Of a DNA stretch of 64,000 bases, positions 7,723 through 19,149 are shown one piece after another (position 1 is the first letter of the stretch; every line of letters starts with the position of its first letter). A program made the translations under genes and the position numbers. The stretch lies in contig CAJXPQ010000014.1 in assembly GCA_913058265.1 (NCBI GenBank), positions 1-64,000 of the forward strand, in the 5' to 3' direction. The notes under the pieces were generated by a model, which had not been told where the DNA came from, made no database searches, and was given only the letters and a program-made list of their open reading frames with translations. Source of the DNA: an uncultured Oligoflexia bacterium. Its GTDB lineage: Bacteria > Bdellovibrionota > Bacteriovoracia > Bacteriovoracales > Bacteriovoracaceae.

Positions 7723-10174
7723 CTTCAACGTCAGACTCAGCCATCTTTTCAACAGCAACAACAGCTTCGCCATCTTTTAGATTAATTAATCTAACCCCTT
7801 GAGTATTTCTTCCTAGAAGTGAGATACCAGCAATTTTTGTTCTAATAACCTGACCATTATTTGTAATAATCATTAGATCATCTGCTTCACTTACTGGCTT
7901 AATCTGCGCTAAATTCCCTGTTTTATCAGTTAATTTCATTGCGATAATACCTTTACCACCACGAGACTGTTTTCTATACTCAGAAGTTTGAGACCTCTTA
8001 CCGTAACCTTTTGAAGTTACTGATAGAAGTTCCATTCCATCATCAATAATCGCCATTCCAATTGCTCTTTCTTCATCTGTTAAAGAAATTGCTTTAACAC
8101 CCTGAGATACTCTACCCATTGGACGACAGTCAGACTCAGCAAAACGTATAATTTTACCAGAATCAGCACAAATTAATATGTCTTTCTTCCCATCAGTAAT
8201 TCGTACACCTAGTACAGCATCACCTTCATTAATTTTAATCGCTCTTATTCCAGATTGTTTAACATTTTTATATTCATCAAACTTTGTTTTCTTCACAAGA
8301 CCTTTCTCAGTTGCAATAACTAAGTATAGGTCTTCAAATGTTTTTGGTACTGGAATAATTTCAGTTACCTTTTCTCCTGGTTTAAGTGGAAGTAGGTTAA
8401 CAATATTTCTACCTTTGGCAGTTCTAGTACCTTCAGGTATTTCATAAACTTTAAGGGTAAATACGGTCCCAGTATTTGTGAAGAACATTAACTTATCATG
8501 TGTCTCTGCTGTGAATATTGATGTAAAGAAGTCATCATCATCCGAAGCACCCTTAACACCTTTACCACCTCTTTTTTGTGATTTGTAAGTATCTGTCGGC
8601 ATTCTTTTCAAGTAGCCTTTATGTGTAATTGTCACAATTACTTCTTCATTCTTAATTAAATCTTCAATAAATATTTCATCAGAGACTGCAACAATTTCAG
8701 TTCTACGCTCATCTCCAAAGTTTTCTAGTATTTCTCTGAGCTCAGTTCCTAGAATTATTTTAATTTCATTTTCTGAATCTAAAATTCCCTGTAACCTAAC
8801 GATCTCTTTCATTATTGCTTCGTAATCAGCAATAATTTTATCTCTTTCAAGACCTGTTAATCTTTGTAATCTCATATCTAATATAGCTTGTGCTTGAATA
8901 TCAGATAATTCATAAAAGGCAATTAGTTTTTCTTTAGCCTGAGCTGGTCCTTCAGACTTTTTAATCATATCAACAATTTCGTCAATATTTTCAACTGCTA
9001 TTTTGAGACCTTCTAAAATATGAGCTCTCGCCTTTGCTTTTTTAAGTTCATATATAGTTCTTCTAATAACTATTTCACGTCTATGCTCAATGAAACATTC
9101 AAGCTGCTCTTTAATGTTCATTACTTTCGGTTGACCATTTTTAATAGATAAGAAAATTATTCCAAAAGAAACCTGCATCTGTGTCATTTTATATAATTTA
9201 TTTAAAATTATATTTGCTGGTTCTCCACGCTTAATATCAATTGATATTCTCATACCTAGTTTATTAGATTCATCTCTAATGTCTGAGATACCTGTAAGAT
9301 CTTTATCAGATGCAAGTTTAGCAATTTTTTCTATAAGCTTAGCTTTATTTACTTGATATGGAATTTCTGTAACGATAATTCTTTCACGCTCTTGTTTTCC
9401 ATGTATTTCTATTTCCGCTTTTGCACGTACTTGAATAATACCTTTACCTGTATGATAAGCAGATTTTATTCCACTTGTTCCCTGGATAGATCCTGCTGTG
9501 GGAAAATCAGGTCCGGGAATAATTTGCATTAATTCGTCTATCGTAATTTCAGGATTATCTAAAGTTGCAAGTAAGCCGTTTGTAATCTCAGTCATGTTAT
9601 GAGGAGGTATATTTGTGGCCATACCGACTGCAATACCTGCTGATCCATTTACTAGTAGAGTAGGAACCTTTGATGGAAGTACTGTTGGTTCACTTAAGGA
9701 ATCATCATAGTTTGGCTGCCATTCAACTGTTTCTTTTTCAATATCTTTAAGCATTTCTTCGGCAAGCTTTTTCATTCTTACTTCTGTATATCTCATTGCC
9801 GCAGCGTTATCTCCGTCAATTGAACCAAAATTTCCTTGGCCATCAATAACCGGGTATCGCATAGAAAAACTTTGCGCAAGTCTAACTATTGCTTGATATA
9901 CAGATGAGTCTCCATGAGGATGATATTTACCAATAACATCACCAACAACTCTTGCTGACTTTAAGAAGGGCTTATTATGATAATTATTAAGCATATACAT
10001 GGCATACAGAACACGTCTGTGAACTGGCTTTAATCCATCTCTAACGTCTGGAAGTGCACGTCCAACGATTACACTCATAGCATAATCTAAATAACATTCT
10101 CTCATTTCATCTTGAATGAGTAGGGGTGCTATTGAACCGTGGTTATGATCGTCTGTATTGTTTTCATCGCTCAT
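7703..10174 (-). CDS. gyrA: DNA gyrase subunit A
   Basis: The 823-aa breakage-reunion subunit of gyrase, which introduces negative supercoils. Catalytic tyrosine is Y129 in AAAMRYTEVRM. The quinolone region reads GDSSVYQ, with S90 and S91, and Q94 where E. coli has D87. The GyrA box QKRGGKG opens the C-terminal beta-pinwheel, which confers wrapping and marks this as gyrase rather than topoisomerase IV. The tail is acidic (SDVEDDGENE). It follows gyrB by 15 nt and overlaps the downstream lipoprotein gene. Confidence 0.98.
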   Translation of the reverse strand: MSDENNTDDHNHGSIAPLLIQDEMRECYLDYAMSVIVGRALPDVRDGLKPVHRRVLYAMYMLNNYHNKPFLKSARVVGDVIGKYHPHGDSSVYQAIVRLAQSFSMRYPVIDGQGNFGSIDGDNAAAMRYTEVRMKKLAEEMLKDIEKETVEWQPNYDDSLSEPTVLPSKVPTLLVNGSAGIAVGMATNIPPHNMTEITNGLLATLDNPEITIDELMQIIPGPDFPTAGSIQGTSGIKSAYHTGKGIIQVRAKAEIEIHGKQERERIIVTEIPYQVNKAKLIEKIAKLASDKDLTGISDIRDESNKLGMRISIDIKRGEPANIILNKLYKMTQMQVSFGIIFLSIKNGQPKVMNIKEQLECFIEHRREIVIRRTIYELKKAKARAHILEGLKIAVENIDEIVDMIKKSEGPAQAKEKLIAFYELSDIQAQAILDMRLQRLTGLERDKIIADYEAIMKEIVRLQGILDSENEIKIILGTELREILENFGDERRTEIVAVSDEIFIEDLIKNEEVIVTITHKGYLKRMPTDTYKSQKRGGKGVKGASDDDDFFTSIFTAETHDKLMFFTNTGTVFTLKVYEIPEGTRTAKGRNIVNLLPLKPGEKVTEIIPVPKTFEDLYLVIATEKGLVKKTKFDEYKNVKQSGIRAIKINEGDAVLGVRITDGKKDILICADSGKIIRFAESDCRPMGRVSQGVKAISLTDEERAIGMAIIDDGMELLSVTSKGYGKRSQTSEYRKQSRGGKGIIAMKLTDKTGNLAQIKPVSEADDLMIITNNGQVIRTKIAGISLLGRNTQGVRLINLKDGEAVVAVEKMAESDVEDDGENE

Positions 10175-10189
10175 ATTTTATTCCTAAAA

Positions 10190-12658
<2,469 letters not shown>

Positions 12659-12668
12659 CTATAAATAT

Positions 12669-13760
12669 TTATGATATGTTTCCATCTTCAATAAATATCT
12701 TTTTAGCTTCTTCTATTTTTTCAAGTTCCTTCTTAAAATTATCGTTGGCAGTTGTAATTAATACTTGAAATTTTTTAGCTTCTAAATAGTTAATTAAATT
12801 CTTCCAACGACGCCCATCTAGCTCTCCAGAGACATCGTCTATAAGTACCATAGGATAGGTCTTAAATTTATACCGAAAAAGCTCTATATAAGCAAATATG
12901 AGGCTAAGAAAGCTCATCTTTTGTTGGCCTAAAGAGCAGTACTCAAACGAGTTATATCCATCAAATCTGAAGATATAATCATCGCGGTGCACACCCGCTC
13001 TTGTATGCCCAATAATCAGGTCTTTCTCTAGGGTAGACTGCAGATGTAATTCAATTTCTTCTTCTGTAGAATTCAAAAAAATTGAGTCTAATTCCAACTC
13101 TAAAGAATGCACCTCGTCAAATATAATTTTAAAGGTCAGTTCACAGTATTCTTTTAGTTCGTTTAAAAAGCTTTTTTTGTGCTTAATAATAATACATGAA
13201 TACTCTGCAATTTGTTTATCAATCACAGCAATTTGGTTTCTATAATCATTTGGTTTTTTTGATAATAGATTATTCCTAAACCTGAGTGCTGAATTATATT
13301 TATTTAGTATTTGCTTATATTCTTTAGATATAAACGATAGATGAGTATCTACCCAATTTCTTCTGAATGATGATGTTGTATGAAATGCGAAAGAGTCAAA
13401 GGGATTTATAAATATTTGCTTTAGTTCTACTTTCTTCTTTGTTGGTTCATTATTTTTAAACCACTCTGATTTTAAGTTATTTAGCCTTCCATTATAAGAT
13501 ACTATTTCTTCATTATTTGTGAATACAGAAGATAATATAATTTCTGGGTTTTCACATTCTACATTTATGAGTTGTTGAAAACTTGTGTTTTTACGAAATG
13601 ATTTATGCTGGACTAGATAATATATAGCTTCTAGTAAGTTTGTTTTACCGTTGCCGTTATCTCCAAATATACAATTTATTCCAGAATTAAAACTTATAAT
13701 TGAACTTTGTAGATTTCTAAAATTTGTTACTTGTAGCTTTGAAAGATACAGCTGATGCAT
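12669..13760 (-). CDS. recF: DNA replication and repair protein RecF
   Basis: A 363-aa SMC-like ATPase that helps load RecA at gaps with RecO and RecR. Walker A is GDNGNGKTNLLEAIYYL (near 34-50), the ABC signature is SLGQQKMSFLSL, and Walker B with D-loop is MVLIDDVSGELD. Its ATG shares one base with the dnaN stop (TAATG), so the two are probably translationally coupled. The order dnaA-dnaN-recF-gyrB is the classical origin cluster. Confidence 0.96.
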   Translation of the reverse strand: MHQLYLSKLQVTNFRNLQSSIISFNSGINCIFGDNGNGKTNLLEAIYYLVQHKSFRKNTSFQQLINVECENPEIILSSVFTNNEEIVSYNGRLNNLKSEWFKNNEPTKKKVELKQIFINPFDSFAFHTTSSFRRNWVDTHLSFISKEYKQILNKYNSALRFRNNLLSKKPNDYRNQIAVIDKQIAEYSCIIIKHKKSFLNELKEYCELTFKIIFDEVHSLELELDSIFLNSTEEEIELHLQSTLEKDLIIGHTRAGVHRDDYIFRFDGYNSFEYCSLGQQKMSFLSLIFAYIELFRYKFKTYPMVLIDDVSGELDGRRWKNLINYLEAKKFQVLITTANDNFKKELEKIEEAKKIFIEDGNIS

Positions 13761-14875
13761 TATATCTTAAGTGGCATTATAATACCCAGGAAGCTTTCTT
13801 CTTCATTTGAACGTACTATAACCGGACTTATTTCGTTATTAAATTCAAAAATTATTTCATTCACTTCCAATACATTTAATACGTCTAACATATACTTTGC
13901 ATTGAATCCGATTTCCATTTCTGCGCCATCATAGCTTACTGGTATAATTTCATTAGCATGACCAAGTGATGGATGGTTTGCTGAGAGTTGAATTTCATTT
14001 GCTGCAAATGTTACTTTTATTCCGTTTGTTTTTTCATTTGATAATAATCTGATTCTTCTAACAGAGTTTAGTAATGTATTTCTATCAAGCGTTATAGCAT
14101 ATGATGTCTTAGATGGTATTACTGTTTGGTATTTTGGATATTCTCTAGCTATGAGCCTAATTGATAGAAAATATTCATCATTTGCCGATATATATAAAAA
14201 TGATTCATCTAAAGCGAAATTTATTGTTGAATCAGAATATGAATCAGCTAACTTTTTAAGTTCTGCTATCCCTTTCTTTGGAACAATTACACCATCGCTC
14301 AAAGATTCATTCTCAGAACTAAAATCAAATAAATCTATAAGGGCCAATCTATGTCCATCAATTGCAACTGCTCTTAACTTTGTTTCTAATTGTTGGAAAT
14401 AAATTCCATTTAAATTTATTCTTGTTTCATCTAGTGAAATTGCATGTGATGTTTTTTGTATAATACTTAGAATATCTGATGATTTTATATTCATCTGTTT
14501 TGAACTATTTTCAAAGTTTAAATGTGGATATTCTTCTGAACTTGTTGTTAAAAGTGAATAACTTATATTTTTACAATTTAACTCTAAAAGATTCTTTGTA
14601 CGATCGATATTTATATTCAATAAGTTATCTGGTAATTCTCTTAAAATATCCGCTAAGTTCTTTGTGTGTATACAAAAACTTCCTTGTTCAGATATATCCG
14701 CTTTTAATATTACCTTTGCTGTTACTTCAAGATCTGTTGCTATTAATTCTAATTTATTATTTTCTGCATTTATCAAGCAATTTGTTAAAATTGGTCTTGA
14801 AGATTTTTTATCGATTACGGTTAAAATTTTATTTATCCCGTCTCTTAACAAATTTGCTTGTATTGATATATTCAT
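13760..14875 (-). CDS. dnaN: DNA polymerase III beta sliding clamp
   Basis: A 371-aa protein with the three-fold clamp architecture. The start MNISIQANLLRDGINKIL, the internal TRINLNGIYF and the end ESFLGIIMPLKI are family hallmarks. As a dimer it encircles DNA and tethers polymerase III. It lies downstream of the putative oriC, with a 440-nt gap to dnaA, and overlaps recF by one base. Confidence 0.97.
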   Translation of the reverse strand: MNISIQANLLRDGINKILTVIDKKSSRPILTNCLINAENNKLELIATDLEVTAKVILKADISEQGSFCIHTKNLADILRELPDNLLNINIDRTKNLLELNCKNISYSLLTTSSEEYPHLNFENSSKQMNIKSSDILSIIQKTSHAISLDETRINLNGIYFQQLETKLRAVAIDGHRLALIDLFDFSSENESLSDGVIVPKKGIAELKKLADSYSDSTINFALDESFLYISANDEYFLSIRLIAREYPKYQTVIPSKTSYAITLDRNTLLNSVRRIRLLSNEKTNGIKVTFAANEIQLSANHPSLGHANEIIPVSYDGAEMEIGFNAKYMLDVLNVLEVNEIIFEFNNEISPVIVRSNEEESFLGIIMPLKI

Positions 14876-15315
14876 AATTGTCCTGTATTTATATTTGTTA
14901 TTTCTAGCTTTTAAATTCTAATTAATCAAGCTCCCTACTTATACTTAATATATATATATTTATATTTAAATATACTACTTCTTCTAAGGGATAACTTAAT
15001 GTGTATAAAAGATAAAACTTTTTAATATTAATGGTTTAGCCTATTTAAATGAATGAATAACTTTTGGACTAAATTGTTTTTGAACTTTGCTCATACGTAT
15101 ATTATTTGTTTTGCAAACAAATAAAAATTTAATTATTTGTTTTCCACGGACTTATTAACTTTACATAATTTATTTATATTGTTTGTTGCTAATTTATGCC
15201 TCATCTTATGAGTTTTTAACAAAGTTATTCTTTTTGTTGATAAGTTTAAATGTATTTATGCTTATCAGTTTTCAACAGTATGTTAATTTGTGGAAATTGT
15301 TTTAAATAAATTTTT
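14876..15315. other. Putative chromosomal replication origin (oriC), dnaA-dnaN intergenic region
   Basis: This is the only gene-free stretch over 300 nt in the window. It holds a DnaA box TGTGTATAA at 15000-15008 (TTATACACA on the minus strand) and several near-matches: TTTTCCACG (15140-15148), TTTTTAACA (15213-15221), TGTTGATAA (15235-15243, TTATCAACA on the minus strand), TTTTCAACA (15269-15277) and TGTGGAAAT (15289-15297). An almost pure A/T tract at 14945-14973 is a candidate unwinding element. Gene direction switches nearby and parS-like sites lie about 6 kb away. The position between dnaA and dnaN is a common oriC location. The dnaN promoter probably lies here too, but no clear one was found. 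Confidence 0.75.
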
Positions 15316-16932
15316 TTAGAGCTTTGATTCTATTTCATATAGCTGGTGTGAGATTTTTGAGTCTTGTTTTGTAAGATTCTGTATCTTTTTAATACCATGG
15401 ATCACAGTTGAGTGATCTCTGTTATTAAAATATTCCCCTATTTCTTCTAGGGTTTTCTTTAGTATTTTGTGACACATATACATACTTATATGTCTTGCAA
15501 GGGCCACTTCCTTTTTACGTGACTTACCTTTGATATCGCCAATTGTTATTTTATAGTAGGAGGCTACAGCTTTTGAGATTGTATCAACTGTTATGACTTT
15601 ATCTTCGCTATTTTCAGATAGATTTAGTTGCTCTTTTGCTATCTCTAGGTCGATATCTACGTTCATTAAGTCAGAGTAAGCACCTAGTTTTACTAAGTTT
15701 CCTTCTAGCTCTCTAACATTTGTTTTAACACAAGTAGCAATGAGATTTATGACTTCATCATCAAGATATATATCTTTCTCTAAGGATTTTTTCTTAAGGA
15801 TTGCGATTCTAGTTTCTAGATCTGGTTGTTGAATATCAATTAGAAGCGCTGAGGATAGCCTAGTTCTTATTCTATCTTCAATACCGTTGATTTCCTTGGG
15901 ATGCTTGTCAGATGTGAATACAAGTTGTTTTCCCTTGCTTTGCAATTCATTAAATATATAGAAGAATTCTGATTGTGTTCTTGTTTTATTTTTAAGTTCA
16001 TGAATATCATCTATTATTAAGACATCTGTTAATTCTGTATATTTTCTTCTGAATACATTTGTTTCATTTTTTTGAATAGCTACAACCATCTCTGACATAA
16101 ATTCATTTGCATTTGTGTACTTTATTCTAAGAGTTGGTCTGGTTTCATTTATCATATTACAGATAGCGTATAGGAGGTGTGTTTTTCCTAACCCTGAGTT
16201 TCCATGAATATATAATTGAGGATATAGCACTCCTGGATCTTTTGCGGCTCCAAGAGAAAATGCGCATGCCATATTATTAGAGTGACCAGTAATGAAATTC
16301 TCAAACTTTTTTGTTTTATCTATTCTATAGTTTGTTTCTCTATACTTCATATAAGTACTTTCAACTGTACTTTTGATCTCATCTTCAGTGGTAATATGGT
16401 CATTTAGCTTAAACGAGTTAACTTTTTGCTTTGATACTTCTGTCTTTTTCGACAATATAGGCTGAGTACTCATTTTTATGCTGTTTTGAGTAGTCAATTC
16501 TTCATTTTTAGCTGTTGTTCCTAGTACGCTAACCTCAATATTATAACTCTTGCCTAAAACCATCAATAGTATTTGTTTAAATTGCTCTAAGTAGTGATTA
16601 TTTATCATTTTTTTAATGAAGTTAGTTGTTACATTAAAATATACAGTTTCGTTAGATATATTAGATACGGAGAGGTTGTTTTCAAAGAAAGCACTGTATT
16701 TCTCAGTACTTATGCTGTCTTTTAAGCTTATTAATACCTCTTCTGCAATTGAGGCTAATTCACCTGCTGAAAATATTGAACTTTGCTCAATTTCAACTGA
16801 TTTAGATTGTGACTTTTCTTCTTTTGTTTCAACTTTTGGAAACTGATAGTCTTCAATCTTTCCTTCTAAGTTGTTGTTTTTATTGTTGTTGTTGAAGTTG
16901 ATAAAATGATTGAATGGGAAATCATTGCTCAT
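15316..16932 (-). CDS. dnaA: Chromosomal replication initiator DnaA
   Basis: A 538-aa AAA+ protein that binds DnaA boxes and melts oriC. Domain I is near residues 60-140. A long Asn/Gln/Lys-rich linker precedes it and another follows. The AAA+ core has Walker A GNSGLGKTHLLYAI and Walker B LIIDDIHEL. C-terminal domain IV has the DNA-binding signature ALARHISMYM and the RDHSTVIHG box-recognition helix. An N-terminal extension (about 50 residues, NFNNNNKNNN) is unusual. GAGG precedes the ATG. The gene is divergent from rpmH. Confidence 0.97.
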   Translation of the reverse strand: MSNDFPFNHFINFNNNNKNNNLEGKIEDYQFPKVETKEEKSQSKSVEIEQSSIFSAGELASIAEEVLISLKDSISTEKYSAFFENNLSVSNISNETVYFNVTTNFIKKMINNHYLEQFKQILLMVLGKSYNIEVSVLGTTAKNEELTTQNSIKMSTQPILSKKTEVSKQKVNSFKLNDHITTEDEIKSTVESTYMKYRETNYRIDKTKKFENFITGHSNNMACAFSLGAAKDPGVLYPQLYIHGNSGLGKTHLLYAICNMINETRPTLRIKYTNANEFMSEMVVAIQKNETNVFRRKYTELTDVLIIDDIHELKNKTRTQSEFFYIFNELQSKGKQLVFTSDKHPKEINGIEDRIRTRLSSALLIDIQQPDLETRIAILKKKSLEKDIYLDDEVINLIATCVKTNVRELEGNLVKLGAYSDLMNVDIDLEIAKEQLNLSENSEDKVITVDTISKAVASYYKITIGDIKGKSRKKEVALARHISMYMCHKILKKTLEEIGEYFNNRDHSTVIHGIKKIQNLTKQDSKISHQLYEIESKL

Positions 16933-17033
16933 ATGTTTTATACCTCTAACTCAGTGTGAGTGATGTATCTAGCATGGCCATTTTTGTTTTTCAATAATGC
17001 AATTATAATTTACACGTCAATAAATATTTTTGT

Positions 17034-17062
17034 TTGACCCAGGGCCTAAAATTATGTATCTA
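17034..17062 (+). promoter_or_regulatory. Putative sigma70-type promoter of the rpmH-rnpA-yidC operon
   Basis: TTGACC (17034-17039) and TATCTA (17057-17062) are separated by 17 nt, close to the TTGACA/TATAAT consensus. They lie about 40 nt upstream of the rpmH start in the dnaA-rpmH divergent gap. Confidence 0.6.
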
Positions 17063-17102
17063 GTTCTATTAATTTTTATAATTTAACAACTAGGAATATG
17101 TT

Positions 17103-17255
17103 ATGAGTAAAAGAACTTGGCAACCAAAGAAGCTTAAAAGATTACGTAAACACGGTTTTCTAAAAAGAATGAGTTCACCTGCCGGTAAAAACATAATTAA
17201 AGCAAGAAGAGCTAAAGGTAGAAAGAACTTAACAGTAAGTACTGGTACCAAATAG
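17103..17255 (+). CDS. rpmH: 50S ribosomal protein L34
   Basis: A 50-aa basic protein starting [19 protein letters not shown], with the L34 pattern HGFLKRM and the following RRAKGRK. It is a structural protein of the large ribosomal subunit. TAGGAA lies upstream of the ATG. The gene is 4 nt before rnpA, the universal rpmH-rnpA arrangement. The end (SVSTGTK-like tail, here TVSTGTK) is a few residues longer than in E. coli. Confidence 0.95.
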   Translation: MSKRTWQPKKLKRLRKHGFLKRMSSPAGKNIIKARRAKGRKNLTVSTGTK

Positions 17256-17259
17256 TTTA

Positions 17260-17628
17260 GTGCTTTCTAAAAATAGTTTTACAAAAGATTTTAGATTATT
17301 AAATAAGAACGACTTTCAAAACTTAAGATTTGGAAGTCGTTTTTTAGTTTCAGATGTTTTACTTTTTTACACTAAGGCGAATGAGCACAATTGCACTAGA
17401 ATTGGCTTGGCCATATCAAAAAAGGTAGGAAAGGCTAATGTTAGAAATCGCATCAAGAGAAAGTTGCGTGAAAACTTTAGAACTTCAGATTCTAAAGTTT
17501 TAAATACTGACATTTTAATTACTTTAAATCATAAGTTAATTAATAAAAAAAAACTAGAACTTAAAGATATTGAAGGCCGTCTTTCGGATTCATTAATTTC
17601 AGGTTTTAAAAATATAGAGATCAATTAG
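17260..17628 (+). CDS. rnpA: Ribonuclease P protein component
   Basis: The 122-aa basic protein subunit of RNase P, which with the RNA subunit matures tRNA 5' ends. The family signature is ISKKVGKANVRNRIKRKLREN (near 51-71), carrying the RNR motif. The start is GTG at 17260, 4 nt after the rpmH stop. No ATG fits this frame upstream of the conserved part. No yidD was seen between it and yidC, which starts 11 nt later. Confidence 0.93.
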   Translation: MLSKNSFTKDFRLLNKNDFQNLRFGSRFLVSDVLLFYTKANEHNCTRIGLAISKKVGKANVRNRIKRKLRENFRTSDSKVLNTDILITLNHKLINKKKLELKDIEGRLSDSLISGFKNIEIN

Positions 17629-17639
17629 CGGAGCAAAGA

Positions 17640-19142
17640 ATGATAGATGATAATAAACAAAACAAAAATGCGATTTTAGCAGTAGTTCTTTCTGGAATTA
17701 TACTATTTGGCTGGAGTTATTTTTTTGCACCTACACAACCTTATGATGTCACTCCGACTAAAGAGTTGAATACTGCTGAGACTAAGAATGGAAGTAATTC
17801 TTCTGTTAATAATGTTTCTGCTGATTCAAATCCAGAGTTAAGTACTGATCGTAATCTTACAACAGTTGATTTTAAAAATGATAATGTTGTTATCTCTATT
17901 GATAACTATTTAAATGTCACAGAGTATTTAGCTTCAAATTCTAAGCTTTCAATTAATGACGCACTTGTTGCTCCTAAGACAAGAATCATTGTTGATAATA
18001 CTGAAATATTTTTTAACTTTAGTAACAAAACAAATAATTCTGTTGATGTTGTTTCTACAGATGGAAAACTTTCGGGAACAATATCTCTGACAGACAAGAA
18101 TTCTCTAAATGTTGCTTTAAACTCTTCTGCACCAATTAATCTAGGCTTTATGGTTTCTTCAACGGAGAGAAATGTAGATAATCAAACCTTTAATCAATTC
18201 GTATACCTTGCTGATTCACTTGAACCAATTCATGTTGGTGAAACCTCTGACTCTGTTGATTCAAAAGTCACTTGGTTCGGTCTTGATTTTAATTATCACT
18301 TATTCGCTTTCTTTTTTCCTGTTTCAGACCTATATCGGGTCGGGATTACTGCAACTGAATCCGCAAGTAGAGACTCTGATGGCGATGCTATTCTAAACGG
18401 AACACTTTTTCTTAATAGAGTTACGGCGGCATCAGTTTTTAATTACGATATTCTTTTCATGAAGAAAAACTATGACTCTTTAGCAGCATATGATGACAAG
18501 CTTAAATTAGCTGTTGATTTTGGTATTTGGTCAATCATTGCACTTCCGATACTTCGTGGATTACAGATTTTTTACGACTTCTTTCAAAACTATGGTTTAG
18601 CGATTATTTTCTTAACAATACTCATTAGATTTTTAACTTTTCCTCTTCAGTATAAATCATTTCAAAGTATGAAGAAAATGCAAGTTGTTCAACCTGAAAT
18701 TGCAAAAATTAAAGAAAAATACAAAGATGATCCTAAAAAGATGCAAACTGAAACCATGGCCTTATTTAAAAAAGCTGGAGCTAATCCAATTGGTGGCTGT
18801 CTTCCCATGATTCTTCAGATGCCAATATTCTTTGCTTTTTATAAGGTTCTCTATACTTCTGTTGAACTTGTAGATGCTCCATTCTATTTTTGGATTTTGG
18901 ATCTTTCAGCTAAAGATCCATATTATGTACTACCTGTTTTAATGGGTCTTGCAATGTTTTTAAATATGAAACTGACACCTTCTACGAGTATGGATCCTGC
19001 ACAACAAAAAGTTATGATGTTAATGCCTATTATGTTTACTTTTTTCATGGTGAATTTACCTTCTGGTTTAACTTTATATATTTTAGTATCCACAATAGTT
19101 GGAATGCTACAGCAGCTATTTGTTTATAAACGAACAACGTAG
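17640..19142 (+). CDS. yidC: Membrane protein insertase YidC
   Basis: The 500-aa insertase places and folds inner-membrane proteins, alone or with SecYEG. It has an N-terminal membrane anchor (about 12-29), a large periplasmic beta domain (about 30-300) and a C-terminal five-helix core. The core has the family patterns YDFFQNYGLAIIFLT, PLQYKSFQSMKKMQ and GGCLPMILQMPIFFAFY. GGAG precedes the ATG. ATP synthase c and a subunits are known YidC clients and are encoded on the other side of oriC. Confidence 0.96.
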   Translation: MIDDNKQNKNAILAVVLSGIILFGWSYFFAPTQPYDVTPTKELNTAETKNGSNSSVNNVSADSNPELSTDRNLTTVDFKNDNVVISIDNYLNVTEYLASNSKLSINDALVAPKTRIIVDNTEIFFNFSNKTNNSVDVVSTDGKLSGTISLTDKNSLNVALNSSAPINLGFMVSSTERNVDNQTFNQFVYLADSLEPIHVGETSDSVDSKVTWFGLDFNYHLFAFFFPVSDLYRVGITATESASRDSDGDAILNGTLFLNRVTAASVFNYDILFMKKNYDSLAAYDDKLKLAVDFGIWSIIALPILRGLQIFYDFFQNYGLAIIFLTILIRFLTFPLQYKSFQSMKKMQVVQPEIAKIKEKYKDDPKKMQTETMALFKKAGANPIGGCLPMILQMPIFFAFYKVLYTSVELVDAPFYFWILDLSAKDPYYVLPVLMGLAMFLNMKLTPSTSMDPAQQKVMMLMPIMFTFFMVNLPSGLTLYILVSTIVGMLQQLFVYKRTT

Positions 19143-19149
19143 AGTCTTT

